Below are positions 35,343-47,554 of a stretch of DNA of 64,000 nt, in pieces; position 1 is the stretch's first letter; every line of letters begins with the position of its first letter. Below the pieces are notes generated by a model. The model ran no database searches and was not told the DNA's origin. It worked only from the letters and a program-made list of their open reading frames with translations. Both the position numbers and the translations under genes were made by a program. Location of the stretch: positions 36,513,501-36,577,500 of the forward strand of contig NC_134150.1 in assembly GCF_033958435.1 (NCBI RefSeq). Direction: 5' to 3'. Source of the DNA: Carettochelys insculpta. Lineage: Eukaryota; Chordata; Testudines; Carettochelyidae.

Positions 35343-35572
35343 GGCTGTGTCTACACTACAAAAATAACTTAGAAGTAAGCAAGTTGGAAGTACAGCATCT
35401 ACACACACCCTACTTCGAAGTTAAACTTCGAAGTAGGGCACTCAGCCATTCCCAGGAATGGAGTAACGACTTAGAAGTTGGGCTCAAAGTAAGGGAAGAT
35501 GCATGTAGACTTTGCTGGCTACTTTGATGTAGTGCCTAACTTCGAAGTTAGTTCCTAGTGTAAATGCACCCC
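35343..35572. mobile_element. palindromic MITE (ACTTCGAAGT type)
   Basis: It starts GGCTGTGTCTACACTAC and ends CTAGTGTAAATGCACCCC, and contains the palindrome CTACTTCGAAGTTAAACTTC / GAAGTAGGG. It has no coding capacity. Confidence 0.65.
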
Positions 35573-37504
35573 GAGAGTTACATTTGGACCCAGATTTTTT
35601 AAACTTGCAAAGAAAGTGAATGTATAATTTGACTTTAGTCCTTGTAATGCTTTGACAGCATTACCTTGCCATTTTCATGGATCTGCTGCTCTGAAAATAC
35701 CAGGCATGTGCAACTTCCATTTACTTTATTTAGGGGAAAAAATGGGGGGGGCACTCACTTAAAACCACTTCTGAAACAAAGAATGTAGCTGAACAGCTCC
35801 TGTTTTCTCAGGGATAAGGGGCTGCTGACAAAGGAGGGTTTTGCCCGCAGAACCACACATACACTGTTTGTACCTGGCAGCCTCTGCCAGCAGGGCTATC
35901 TTGTACGAATATGTAAATTAGCAGTGAATATGTAAATGAGCAGCTATTTGCAATTTCGTGAGCCCTCCATTGCATCAAACTGCTGGCTATAGCTTGTAGT
36001 CTCAATTCAGCCTATCTGAATAGTCAGAGCATTCATTAGTGATATGAGATTCCCAGGTTCAAATCCCTGCTCTAGAATAGAAACCAGGCTTTTTAAAATC
36101 ATTGAAAATTCTGAAAAAAAAAGATCAGATTCATTTTGACCTAAACATTTATTCTGATTTCTTTTAGTGCTGCCATCAAACTGAAAAATCATTTATTTAC
36201 CCAACAGCTCTGCATGTAACTTCTATCATTTTTACTGGCTGCATGCATCAAATAGTGACGGTCCACTCTCCCAGTTATTAAGAGTGAGCAGACTGAGCAG
36301 CTGCACAGAGAAAGGTATTTTTGACGATATACAAACAAATGAAAAAAATCAAAACCTCTCAAAGACAGAATGAAGAAAAGATTTTCTTCATTTTATTAAC
36401 ATTTAACAGGCTTCCACTGAGTTTTTTTACCTTTTTTTTTTTTTTTTACCTTTTACATCATTTGCCAAACAGTTTGAGTTGTACCTTTATCATCTATATA
36501 GGGACAAGATATTTTTTTTCTTTCCTTTATTGCTTTACAGGATGCTGCCTGGCTGGGCTCAGCTTTCTCTCCACACATGCTTCTGGGATATGTGGCTCTT
36601 AGAATAATCCTTACGTGTGTCTTGCTGTGCAGGCAGTATGTTTACTTTGATGCACATACAGTTAACTTTGTACGTTGTTGTGAGGCATCAGGATAAGACT
36701 ACAATGCTGGTGAAAGAAATTATAGGACGGAGAGATTCTTTAATTTCCTGTTTGGAAGAGATGTCTTCAGGCCAGCCCAGTAGAGGTCATGAGCATGCCT
36801 TAGGGTTCCATATTTAAATCATGTTAGCAAATAGCTTGATGAAAGGGGCTTAACTTCTGCCTGTCTCTTCACTTTTGTTGCTGAAACTGAACTTCAGACT
36901 GTCAAAATGTTAATGGAATTTAGTGCCCGTGTCTTTCGTGGAATGGTAAAGAGGCAAAGTTCATCAGTATCCAAGCTTTCAGGACAGTGTCACATCCTAG
37001 TGCTGAGTAACATCTGTTCATTGCTTTTGCTGTTGATGAAGCTTCATGCTCTAAAATCCAGTAATTTACTGCAGTTTTCTCCAGCTCCCTACATATAATG
37101 CATAGGTGCTAAAAATGATCTACTCCATAGTAGAGCCGAGGGTGTTTTGCCCCTTGCTGGAGATGCTTTGCTTCTCTCAGTATTGAGCTGAGAGTTAGGA
37201 AATCAACCGAGTTTTTGAAAAACAGAAATGGGTCACTGAACCATTGGCATGATTTAAATTTGATTTAATCAAAGAAGTGGGGTTTAGGTGAAAGAAGGGC
37301 AGGAATTTAGGTCTGATGACACTAACACTTGCTGTCTTCTGTTTGAAAGGTGAAAATGTAAAGGGTAAGGTAAAGCTGAAATCTCATGAAAATGTTGGAT
37401 ACACCTGAACTGGAAACAGAACACAGCTATTAAAACTAGAGATGTGGGAGCAGATTCAGGGATTTGTATCCAATCCTTTTTATGATGTAGCAAAACAGAT
37501 GATG
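35573..37504. other. unique DNA with poly-T tract
   Basis: A T-rich run lies at ~36420-36450. No exon was recognised. The segment 37414-37476 is an inverted near-copy of 37898-37963 (see findings). Confidence 0.45.
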
Positions 37505-37698
37505 TTGGGGGAAGTGTCAACATGGCTTCAGTAAGGAGAAATCATGCCTTGCCAATCTGTTAGAATTCTTTGAGAATGTCTGTAACCACATGGACTAGGC
37601 TGATCTGGTCAATTCAGTATACTTGGACTTTGAGAAGATCCCTTTCCAATCACTTTTAAGCAAACTAAGCAATCCTGGGTAAAATCAGATTACATAGG

Positions 37699-38221
37699 GG
37701 GCTTGTCTACATTACCACCTTCCCTCGAAGGAAGGATGATAATTAGGGTGTTGGGAGTTTACTAATGAAGCAAAGGCAGCACTTCATGAAGCAAATTCCT
37801 CCCTGTGGCAACTTTGAAGTACGGGCACGCATCGAGCTGCAGCTCACCCGTCGGTACTTCGAAGTGCCAGGGCAGCTTCCAAGTCTCCTTGCTCCTGAGT
37901 GGATACAAATCCCAGAATCTGTTCCCACATCTCCCACACTTTTAATTAGCTGTGTTCTGTTCTGTGTCCTGAGGGGTAAGGGGACTTGTAAGCTGCCCGG
38001 GCACTTCCAAGTACTGGCGGGTGAGCCGTGGCTAGACGCGTGCTGGTACCGTGAAGTTTAAAACTTCGAAGTTGCTGCGGGGGGGGGGGGGAGGGGTGCC
38101 GAGGGAGGGCGGAATTTGCTTAATGAAGTTCTGCCGATGCCCAGCAGCACTTCATTAGTAAACTCCCAACACCCTAATTACCATCCTTCCTTCAAAGGAA
38201 GGTGGTATTGTAGACAAGCCC
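37699..38221. mobile_element. palindromic MITE, 523 bp, AGG-flanked
   Basis: The inverted ends GGGCTTGTCTACATTACC and its inverse continue for ~70 bp (the GTTGGGAGTTTACTAATGAAG module). A 3 bp duplication AGG lies at 37696-37698 and 38222-38224. The interior carries a second inverted pair (GCACTTC, GTACTTCGAAG) and a unique core at 37875-37980. It is inserted in the old CR1. Confidence 0.78.
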
Positions 38222-38469
38222 AGGGAGATTTGTGAACTGAAGTTTGTAATCAAATTTGACACATTAACACTTGGTATGAACAGAGACAGCAATTTTCTCA
38301 TGCATTACAAGTACTGTCTTCCTTTCTTTGATGTTGGTAATTATCTCAAGCAAGAAAACATCCCCCATGCCTCAGCCTTCTACTTCAGTTCCATGTATTT
38401 GATTTCTCAGGGTTTTGGGTTTTTTTACCTCTGTGCTATATAGCTGAGTCTGGATTGGATATGCTGTAG

Positions 38470-38602
38470 ATCTGAAGAAGTGGGTCTGTCCCATGAAAGC
38501 TCATCAGCCAAACAATTATTTTGTCAGTCTTTAAAAGTGCTACATGACTACTGGTTTGTTTTGTTAGATACAGACTAACACAGCTACCTCTCTGTTACAG
38601 TT
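38470..38602 (+). mobile_element. fold-back repeat with hammerhead-like core, copy D (single arm)
   Basis: CTGAAGA (38472-38478), A, GTGGG-TCTGT-CCCAT and GAAA (38495-38498), then the family body and tail ACACAGCTACCTCTCTGTTA. Only one arm is present. It is inserted in the old CR1. Confidence 0.65.
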
Positions 38603-38931
38603 CTGGGTTAAAAGGGATGGGTCTTTCATGGATTGGTAACTGTTTAAAAGACAGAAAACAAAGGGTCAAGATATATGGTCAACTTTCAAATAGTTAAAGA
38701 GGAATGTCACTAAACATGGCCACAAATAACAGATGAGATTCGATTCTGATATGTGCATAGTAATTTAAAATGGAAAAAGAATAATCCTCACTATACACAC
38801 AAAACAAATGGGGTATGAATGATCAGTTACCACAGGGCAAAGAGATATTGGTTTCATCATGAATAGTGCTCCAAAAAATCCAACCCTGTGCAGTGGCAGT
38901 CATAAACCTCACAAAATGATAGGAAATTTAG

Positions 38932-39368
38932 CAGGGCCAGCCTTATGATTTATGGGACTGTAGGCAGCACTATTAAAGTGGTCTTCTATGCCCAATGGCA
39001 GGTGAGGGGGATCACGATCTTTTAGAGATGTAATTTTATAATCTTCAGTACCACACTAATGAAATAATTTTAAAACAAATTTCAAACTAAGATCCTCTAG
39101 ACTAACGTAGTACATTCAGAAATTGACAGCGTTTGGCAAATGCCTGTTAAATAGCTTCATTACCACTTGAATGGCTTTTCCACAGGTTCTGCTAATAGGT
39201 CTGGCAAGCTTTTTCACTTTTACGTTAACAAAATATTTTCTGGAGGATGCAGAGGCACAGAACAGGGATAGAAAGAGGCAGATGGGTGGACATTAAGACC
39301 CAGTGATGCATGAAATCTTTGGGTGCCCTATGCAACTACATAGTCTGCATTTGGGTAAGAACAGCTCT
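38932..39368. mobile_element. hAT-like MITE, family shared with 47555-47997
   Basis: It is co-linear with 47555-47997 over ~400 bp (for example TTTTAGAGATGT, TTAAATRGCTTCATTACCAC). The left end CAGGGCCAGCCTTA and right end TAAGAACAGCTCT are inverted. The flanks are weakly matching. It interrupts CR1 ORF2. Confidence 0.6.
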
Positions 39369-39444
39369 AAAATTGAGGAAGCCATAGATAATAAGACAGA
39401 AAATAACATAATGCTACTTTACAAATCCATGGTATGCTCACTCA

Positions 39445-39710
39445 GGCTATGTCTACATGAAAAGCATCTGTCTACAGAAGTTACTGTCAAAAGGGACGTT
39501 CTGACAAAACTTCTGTAGATGGATGACATCGGCAAATAAAACCAGATAAATGTTTTGAGCCGCTCTGTTGACAAAAGACCCCCGGAGAGTCTACCCAGAT
39601 TTTTGTCAACAGTTTCTGTCGACAAAATGCATTTTGTGTGTAAATGCTCTGTGAGTTTTGTTGATAAAACCCCAGTTTTGTCTACAAAGCTCTCTAGTGT
39701 AGATGTAACC
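39445..39710. mobile_element. palindromic MITE, TCA-flanked
   Basis: The ends are GGCTATGTCTACATG and CTAGTGTAGATGTAACC. An exact TCA duplication lies at 39442-39444 and 39711-39713. The interior has TTTGTCAACAGTTTCTGTCG-type modules. It is inserted in CR1 ORF2. Confidence 0.75.
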
Positions 39711-40157
39711 TCATTGGATGTTGTATGTATTTCTGGTCATACCATCTCAAAAAAAAACTAAAAATTAAAAGTTGCGGACAATGGCAACAAAACAATTAGC
39801 GGTATGGAAGAGCTTCCATCTGGCACAGATTATAAAACAAACTGGGCCTGCTGAGTTTAGAAAATAGATGACTGAGGAGGGATACAATAGATGTATATAA
39901 AGCCAGGAGTTGTGTGGAGAAAGTTAATAGGGAAAAGTCATTTATGAAGTCACACAACACAAGAACTGGGGTCATCCAGTAAAATTAACCCAGGAGCAGG
40001 TACGAAACTAACCTCAGGAAATACTTCTTTGCCCAACACACAGTGACTCTGTGGAACTTGTTGTCATGGGGGGGGGGTGTTGTAAGAGCCAAAAATATAA
40101 GTGGATTCAGTAAAGAATTAGATAAGTTAGTGGAGGATAGTTTCATCACATAGCTAT

Positions 40158-40868
40158 TGTAACAAAACCCCAGGCTTGTCCTTGTGGGTCCCTGCACTAA
40201 GTGGCAGTTTAAAAATCAGCCTCAGAGGCCCACTGTGTCCCTCGCTCTGCCTCCTGTACTCACAAGGGCTTGGATCACAGCATTACTGGGCTATTCTCAT
40301 CATTGGCTAGTCCAAAATGCAGTCTTTCTGGGAGGAGGCTCGCTCCTTGCCTGCCTCCCCTTAGGGGTGATCCACCTTCTTCTGCCTTCTAGGGCTGGCC
40401 TGAGGTGTGGGGTGTTCTGGGGGGAACCCAGTACCCTCCCACACATCCCGGGTTCTGGCCCAGGGACCCTAGGCAGCTGCAGCAGGAGGGGCTTCCCTCC
40501 CTGGGCCCTCCAAGTGCCACAGACAGCCTCCCTGGGCCACTTCTACCAGACCCCCTTTTCCCCAGTACCTTCCTCTGGCAGCCACAGTTCTTCTCCTTTC
40601 TGAGTCCTTCTCACCACAGTCCCTGTCAGTCCTCTATCTCTTTCCCCCTCCTTCCTGGGGGGGGGGGGGGGAGCCTTTTTCAAGGGCTCCACAGGCCTTG
40701 ATTGGCCACAGCTGCTTAATTAGCTCCAGGTGTTGGCTTACCCTGGTGCTGCAGGCTGATCCTTCCTGGGCCTTAGTCCTTGGGGAACATAAAAACACAC
40801 ACCCAGCTTCCTATATATCTCCCCGCCACGAGGGTGCTGTAGCTGGCTGCGTGCCTGGGTCTATCACA
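40158..40868 (-). mobile_element. solo LTR, 711 bp, minus strand
   Basis: On the minus strand it starts TGTGATAGACCCAGGC and ends GGGGTTTTGTTACA. An exact CTAT duplication lies at 40154-40157 and 40869-40872. A TATA-like GATATATAGG lies near the start. It is related to the plus-strand element at 54088-54784 (shared CTAGGGTCCCTGRGCC and AAGCAGCTGKGGCC segments). No internal retroviral genes are present. It lies in the old CR1 3' region; the class of the parent endogenous retrovirus is not determined. Confidence 0.75.
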
Positions 40869-41080
40869 CTATTAACCAACATTATCAGAGATGCAACTCC
40901 ATGTTCTGTGTTTTCCAAACATCTGGCTGCCGGATTTTGAGATTGGATGAGAGAGGATGCAGTTTCCCTCTTCGGTTCATTCCCTCAGAAATATCTGATA
41001 CTAGCTTCTGTTAACAGACAGAGCATGGGCGAGGTGGACAATTGATCTGATGCGGTATGGCCATTCTTGTGTTCTTAAAA

Positions 41081-42185
41081 GTATTTGGGGTAATTGTGAA
41101 GACTCCTTTCTCTTCCTATGCCCATACTGCCAGCAGCAGTATAAGGAGGGCTCCTGGCATCTCCACACTGTGTACTTCATAAAATCCAGATGGAATTAGA
41201 CCCGTAGTAATCAAAGAAGAGGGTATCAAGATTAAAATTAAAGAGAACATGAGAAGTTTCCCTGTCCAGCCCTTTCTAATCCATTTCAAAATTAATTTTT
41301 ATAAGTATCATCCTGGATAGTATTCAAATAACAAAATCTTGTTTGCATGTTCTGGGAATGATGCTGTATTGCTTGGTTCCCTGCATTCCTGTGAAGTCAG
41401 TGGTAGTTTTGGATTTCAGGTTCGTAATGATGTATGGATTTCATCGGATGACGTCATTGTCTTGACAATTGGTGCTTCACTTCAGACTTTTCCTAGCCAT
41501 TTTCCAGGGGCACATCAACATCCAAGCTGAATAAAGCTGTTTAAGATTTAATGTCATTATGGACTCCTGAAGGGCAAAAATATTTTCTTCTCAGCTGGTG
41601 CAGCATATTTGTTATTTTGAACAGTTTAAATTTCAGGTTGAATCTATTTTTGATTGACATTGCTTAAGAGAGAAAATATGAAATGAATAAATTACAGCCA
41701 TTCACACCTGCCACTTACTAAACTTCCTCCTTAATGACAGGTAGCCATAAGGCAAATGAACACCCCAGTGCTATGTACTCAAGCTTAAAAATTTAATGGT
41801 GTTAAATTGCTGATAACCATGCATGATGCAATAGGCAGTATTGTTTTGCAAACTGATGGACAGATCGTTCATGGCGGGTGGCCAGGGAGGACAGAGGCAA
41901 CATGAGATTTTGGTCAACTAGCTGCAGAATGATTATTACTTTAAAGAGCAAGCAAGACAGCTTTGCCTGGCATCAGGGAAAAGATGGAAGGCAAAAGTCA
42001 GTCTGGGTTGTTACCAGATCATTCTCCTTTTTATACTGTGATCCTTTGCATTCTAAACATCCTAGTATTAAGCAACTTACATTGGTGTCTTGGACAATTC
42101 CAAGCTCCTCAGCTCCACTGAGCCTCATCCCAAGAAAAATATGAGGAAGAAGGGTGCTTTTGAAAGCAGGGGGTCGTTTTGAATG
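41081..42185. other. unique DNA, nothing recognised
   Basis: No gene or repeat was recognised. Confidence 0.45.
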
Positions 42186-42357
42186 AACCCTGTCTATACT
42201 ACTACTTTTTTTTTTCTGAAAACAGCACTTCTGGAAAAGCAAGTGACCATCATTATGCAAATGAGATGTGCAATATTCAAAATAACACCTCATTTGCATT
42301 TCCAATCAGCCACATTTGCATTCCCCTTCCGATAGGGGAATATGATGTAGACACAGT
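42186..42357. mobile_element. short palindromic MITE
   Basis: The ends are ACCCTGTCTATACTAC and GATGTAGACACAGTC. Internal ATGCAAATGAG and CTCATTTGCAT form an inverted pair. Confidence 0.55.
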
Positions 42358-42683
42358 CAGTATGAATGAGTCCACTAGTGCTTAGCAGCATCCTGCCAAA
42401 TGTAGCCTTTATGAAAATCACCAAGCCTGAACAGTAGAACTTCTGTTGGTATTCAGGTGCCCTTACAGATTTCTGGGCTTGTGGTTGCCCTTCAGTTCCA
42501 GCAGTATGGTACAGCCAGAAATGGCCAGTGCTCCTTTCTTTATAACATTTGTGAGAGAAAATAAAGCAAGTAGCGTGTTAGCAATTCAGTACATGTTTAA
42601 CCTCCCTATCTGGCACTCTCTCATGCAGCAGCATACACAATCTGCAATGATTTTAGTTAGCCCAAAAACCCCTTATCGTGGGA
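42358..42683. other. unique spacer
   Basis: Nothing was recognised. Confidence 0.45.
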
Positions 42684-42900
42684 GTGAGCAAGTTTCCCAG
42701 GGCCCCATAAAGTTTGTTTACAGCCACCAGTCCTGGCTCTCAGTGTTCTGTGCTGTTATTTAGCTGTAATTTACCCCTAATTGTCTTCTAAGAGCCCAGT
42801 AAGCAGAGGAACTCTGGGTAATGCTGCTAGACAATATTGACCTCCTGTTGTTCAACACTGGTCAGGTCCTAAGGGTGCCAGACTAGAGAGGTTCAACCTG
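42684..42900. mobile_element. Tigger-like MITE fragment (same family as 3482-3805)
   Basis: It is co-linear with 3590-3805 (AAAGTTTRTTTACAGCCACC, GTCTTCTAAGAGCCCAGTAA, ATGCTGCTAGACAATWTTGA). The right end GGTTCAACCTG is followed by TA. The left end is missing. Confidence 0.65.
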
Positions 42901-43740
42901 TATTGCATTTTACAAAATATGTATCTGTTCTCTCTTAGGACCTGCTCTAGAACCCATTGCAGTCAAAGGGATTGTCTGAAATGAATCATGCATTGGTTTG
43001 AGCTTTAGAAAGAAACCTTGTTCCAATCTGGATATTTTGACTTTTTTCTGTGCTTTCTTTTTGCCTCAAACTATAACAAATGTCTGCCATGCTGTGTTAG
43101 CCAAAGTGTTCTCAGGAGATTCATAGGACATTTTCAACAATTAAGATGCTTTCATGGATGATTTATTATCATACAGTGGTAATTTGTTCATCAAGCCTTT
43201 TTTGACAAAAGAGACATTTTTTTATTTCTGTACGTTTTAAACTTTTTTCAAAACCTCTAGAACTGTTTTTCTAATAGCTACAGCAGAAGAGTACTTATCT
43301 CAAGTCTAAATAATTGGGTATTTCCATTTATTGAATATTCTATTAGAATATTTCCATTGTTTGTTTCTGCACATTTTTAAAATTTATGATTCACCATGGA
43401 AGAATCTCTGTTAGCTTGTTTATCTCATTGTATAGTGCACTTTTTTTTTTTAATAGAACAGCTACGTGTACCGTGGTATTAGTCATTCCATTAATTTTAT
43501 TCATGGTTTCTCCCTTTTCTTTATTTGAAATGTTTAAATATCAGGCACTTTGAGTACCTTTTTCTGAGGCTACACTGGGGAGACGTGACTAATTTGTGGG
43601 TTTTGTGTTTAGGAAAGTTACACCTAATCCAGGAGATAATCCAATAAAGGTTTATGAGCGCAGATAGATCAAAATGGTTACTTGAGACAATCAGAAAAGT
43701 GTACTTGCCAGCGTAGATGCAACCTAATTGTATGGGATTC
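42901..43740. other. unique AT-rich DNA
   Basis: Nothing was recognised, apart from possible MITE-end remnants at ~43567 (GGCTACACTGG) and ~43712-43726 (GTAGATGCAACC). Confidence 0.4.
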
Positions 43741-44132
43741 ACAGGTAAGTTCTTTCGAAAGAAGAGTGTCTAGACACAAAAAGCATTCTTTCGAAAGTAA
43801 ATCAAAAGAATGTGATGCTCCTTTTGAAACTGCTCTTCCTTTCCTGTTTCAGGAAGGGCACCTCCTTTCAAAAGCTGCTTTCAAAAGAAAACGTGTAGAT
43901 GCTCCACAGGCCCTTTCTTTCAAAAGAGCAGTCCTCACGGTACCTGATTTTTCAGTCCTTGGCCCGTTCTTTTGAAAGAGTGGGAGCTCTATGGACACTC
44001 TCTTTTGAAAGAGCAGATCACTCTTTTGGTCTGCTTTTTTGTGTGTGGGTGCACTCTTTTGAAGGAAGTTCTTTTGGAAGAGATCTTCCAGAAGAGCTTA
44101 TTTTGAAAGATCTCTGTAGGGTAGAGGTAACC
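43741..44132. mobile_element. MITE of the CTTTYGAAAG type, truncated left
   Basis: It has repeated TTTCGAAAGA/TCTTTTGAAAG modules and a right end GGGTAGAGGTAACC. The left end is unclear. The open frames here are composition artefacts. Confidence 0.5.
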
Positions 44133-44963
44133 TTATTGTTTGTTGGACTGGTGTCAGGAAACAGAGTAGAAATGGGACAGTCACACTTTGTGACTTTTTT
44201 TGTGGAGAAGACTGAGGCATTGGGTAGAATTTTGAAGTGCTTCAGTGATTTAGCACCCAATGGGACACTGACTTTCATGACTTTCTGGTTACCTCAGTTG
44301 CCAGAAAATGAGTTTTAGGTTCCTGAGATACTTAACCAATTCCATCCTTTCATTTCTGTGATAGTTTTCATGAGCATTACATAAAAGATCAGTCCCATAG
44401 TCCATCAGTTGTTGCAGCTGATCCGGAACTGTCAAGGAAGTGTTTCTTCTTCCTTTAGAACTTTCCATATTTTAACAGCCATAGGCCCCGAGAACACAAG
44501 TAAATACTCCTTGCTCAGATGGTTCATTCTTCTCCACGTGCCATGAGGACTGTTGTGAACTTTTAGTTATTTGTTGCTTTAAGGCCCTTTCCTGTGAAGA
44601 CCCTGATTTTAGTGGGGAATAAGGGTGTTCAACATCTAGCTCGATTCAGTAACTACATATATTGTTTGCCAAGGAAAAGTAACATTTCGTGCAAATGTCT
44701 ATTTCTTTTTTAAACTCTGATAAGAAAGAAGTACAAATGGGATTTCAAACTTTGCTTACAAATATTTTTCATTACCTTGATCCCTTACGTCTCCATCTTT
44801 TAGGTGATGTTTATTGAAACTTTTGTAGTGCTCTTATTCTGATGATTAATAATGTCATCAAACACACTGCAAGAATGACAACTTCCTTTTACCCTCTGCA
44901 TTTATATGAAAGAGAAAAGAAAAAAAAGTAAACACTCTTAAACCTTGATCTTTAGAAATATAA
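44133..44963. other. unique DNA
   Basis: Nothing was recognised. Confidence 0.45.
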
Positions 44964-45673
44964 GGCTACGTCTACACGTGCACACTACATCGAAATAGCT
45001 AATTTCGAAGTAGCGACATCGAAATAGGCTATTTCGATGAATAACGTCTACACGTCCTCCAGGGCTGGCAACGTCGATGTTCAACTTCGACGTTGCGCAG
45101 CCCAACATCGAAATAGGCGCAGCGAGGGAACGTCTACACGGCAAAGTAGCACACATCGAAATAAGGGAGCCAGGCACAGCTGCAGACAGGGTCACGGGGC
45201 GGACTCAACAGCAAGTCGCTCCCTTAAAGGGCCCCTCCCAGACACACTTTCATTAAACAGTGCAAGATACACAGAGCCAACAACTAGTTGCAGACCCTGT
45301 ATATGCAGCACGGACCCCCAGCTGCAGCAGCATCAGCCAGAAGCCCTGGGCTAAGGGCTGCTGCCCACGGTGACCACAGAGCCCCGCAAGGGCTGGAGAG
45401 AGAGTATCTCTCAACCCACCAGCTGATGGCCGCCATGGAGGACCCCGCTATTTCGATGTTGCGGGACGCGGATCGTCTACACGTCCCTACTTCGATGTTG
45501 AACGTCGAAGTAGGGCGCTATTCCCATCCGCTCATGGGGTTAGCGACTTCGACGTCTCGCCGCCTAACGTCGATTTCAACTTCGAAATAGCGCCCAACAC
45601 GTGTAGACGTGACGGGCGCTATTTCGAAGTTACTGCCGCTACTTCGAAGTAGCGTGCACGTGTAGACGCAGCC
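44964..45673 (-). mobile_element. ~700 bp PIF/Harbinger-like MITE, copy 3 (inverted)
   Basis: The reverse complement is co-linear with 13933-14631 and 22081-22776. The ends are GGCTACGTCTACACGTGC and its inverse (ending AGACGCAGCC). Exact TAA duplications lie at 44961-44963 and 45674-45676. The interior is palindromic near the ends and GC-rich in the middle. It has no transposase. Confidence 0.82.
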
Positions 45674-45676
45674 TAA

Positions 45677-46367
45677 GTGTTTATAATATACTATTATATA
45701 AGTAGAGTGTTCTAATATTGGTATAAAAAGGTATATGCAACAATTTCAATGTGTGTACCACATGGGATGCTAAGGTTACTGTAGGGGTTGTTTTTTTTTT
45801 TTTTTTGGTTTTTGTCAGGCAATGATTTCTTTTACTTTTAATTCAAGAGGTTATGTGGTTTATATTGTATTTTTTCTACTTGTAATTTGATTTATAACAA
45901 CCTTGTCTACCTCTCAGAGCTCACCCTTGAAAACAGTTGCAGTGTTCAGCATAGAAAACCCAACCAAATCAAATATTTTCCTTTTCCATAGCTTGTCTTT
46001 TTATGAACCACAGTACCTCAGAAGTCAGGAGAATCTCAGCATGGAAGGACATGTTAAAGGAAAGTTTGTTTTTACCATTAATACACACTTTGAGCCCTGT
46101 CATGCTATCACTTCAATCTTAGACCCTACTGATGTTGCTGGGAATTCTGAATGTGAAGACTTTTAAGTAATACCGGGTTGGAATGGACTGCTGATGTCCT
46201 TAAAGTCCAGTCCCCTATAGATGTTGGAAGCATTCTTGTCCCATAATCCTGCTCATAAACATATCAGGTTTCATTTTGAAAGTAGGAAGGTTGGTTGCCT
46301 CATTTCTCCTATTAGACATACAGATTCTAGCTGCTCCAGGGTGCAGTTCCATTGTCCTGCTGTTGAC
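45677..46367. other. unique AT-rich DNA
   Basis: A T-run lies at ~45789-45806. Nothing else was recognised. Confidence 0.45.
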
Positions 46368-46545
46368 TGGGGCCTACATTTTCAAAAATAAGTAGTGATT
46401 TTGGGTGCCCAACTTGAGATTCTCCAAGGATCTCAATTCTTGAGGGTACGTGCCCAGAACTACTTGAAAAACAGCTCCTTTTCAGGTATTTCGAATAACG
46501 TGAGGCACCCAAAAGCATTAGTAACTTTTCACAGTTGAGTTTGCT
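46368..46545. repeat. palindromic interspersed repeat
   Basis: CATTTTCAAAAATAAGTAGTG with GATTTTGGGTGCCC on the left, and the inverse (GAGGCACCCAAAAGCATTAG, TAACTTTTCACA) on the right, form a diverged fold-back. It resembles an amniote-wide palindromic repeat type; the name is not known to me. Confidence 0.45.
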
Positions 46546-46844
46546 TTTTCCAGATCTTTCACCAAACAGAAATAAAGGATGAATTTATGGGAAAAAAGAG
46601 GCCTTTGCAGAAAATACTTCAATAAATTATGCTAGAGGCCATATCCTTTTTTTGTATTGTTTTCATCAAAGTACAGTTCTTGGGTCTGAAATCTTATTAT
46701 ACGCAGTGCATTTACCTTGTGGATTGCCAAAATCTAAAGAGTTAAGTGACTGGGTCTGAACCTATTTTTGCCATATCCATCTCAGTGGGTACTTGTGAGG
46801 TTCCCAGCACCATAGAACCTGAGTGCTTCATTATATCGCCATGA

Positions 46845-46975
46845 AGTGACATGTTTCATTCTCATTTTACAGATGGGGCATTCAGGAACATAGAGATTAT
46901 GAGATTATGTTAGTGTCAGGCCTGAGAACTGAACCCAGATCTCTGAATTCCTTTTTAAGTCTGTTAATAAACCAA
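46845..46975 (-). repeat. MIR-like SINE fragment
   Basis: TTCTCATTTTACAGATGGGG, then AACTGAACCCAGATCTCTGA, is the antisense of the MIR core and tRNA-related B-box region. Confidence 0.6.
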
Positions 46976-47554
46976 AACATCAATCTTTTTTTCCTCCTCT
47001 TGGTATATATCTTTGTGCTTGAGGTGTGGCCATTTGAGGTGTAGCCAGTCAGTCCAGTGGTCAGCTGGCCTTAGGGTAGGCAGTGGCTTCATAGGTTTTT
47101 ATTTTTTAATTTTTTTTTAAAGTATGCCTGCCCCAGAGGAGATCCTGCCACTTCATATGCAGCAGGATTCCGACTCTACTGTGTGTCTATTGTTACCCCC
47201 TTGGGGTAAAGAGAGCAAAGTTATAACAGAATGTTTCATCTTTCATACCACTTGTTGGTCTGTCCTAAGGTATATTCACTCTGGGTCACTTCTTACTAGG
47301 TAGTGGCTCCTCTATTCTGGGCATGATCACACTCTTAGCAGGATCTGCTTCAGCTGCAGAAGGACAGTACCCATTCTTTAGTGCCTCTTTTGGGTTCTCA
47401 GCTCCACAACACCAAGAAAGGGAGGGAGGGTAGGAAATATATGTCACTCCTCAGAAAGTGGTGTCGCCAAGGTTGCAGTCACTTTGTCCATAGCAACAGG
47501 CATCACCATCATTTCCTAAAGAAGCTTACAAAACTTACTCTTTCATTCCTTGAG
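46976..47554. other. unique DNA
   Basis: Nothing was recognised. Confidence 0.4.

Larger units (their letters stand above)
37505..41080 (+). mobile_element. old CR1 LINE fragmented by five insertions
   Basis: CR1 ORF2 pieces occur in order and on one strand. 37505-37695 is the RT segment (HGFSKEKSCLANLLEFFE, then VYLDFEK). 38603-38931 includes [13 protein letters not shown]. 39369-39444 is KIEEAIDNKTENNIMLLYKS. 39711-40157 is the C-terminal region plus 3' UTR. 40869-41080 is the rest of the UTR, ending GGCCATTCTTGTGTTCTT. Many stops and frameshifts make it a dead copy. It begins mid-RT, a 5' truncation. Confidence 0.85.

Noticed and set aside
43682..44318. Ser/Phe/Glu-rich open frames
   Set aside because: They are produced by repeated TTTCGAAAG modules of a MITE.
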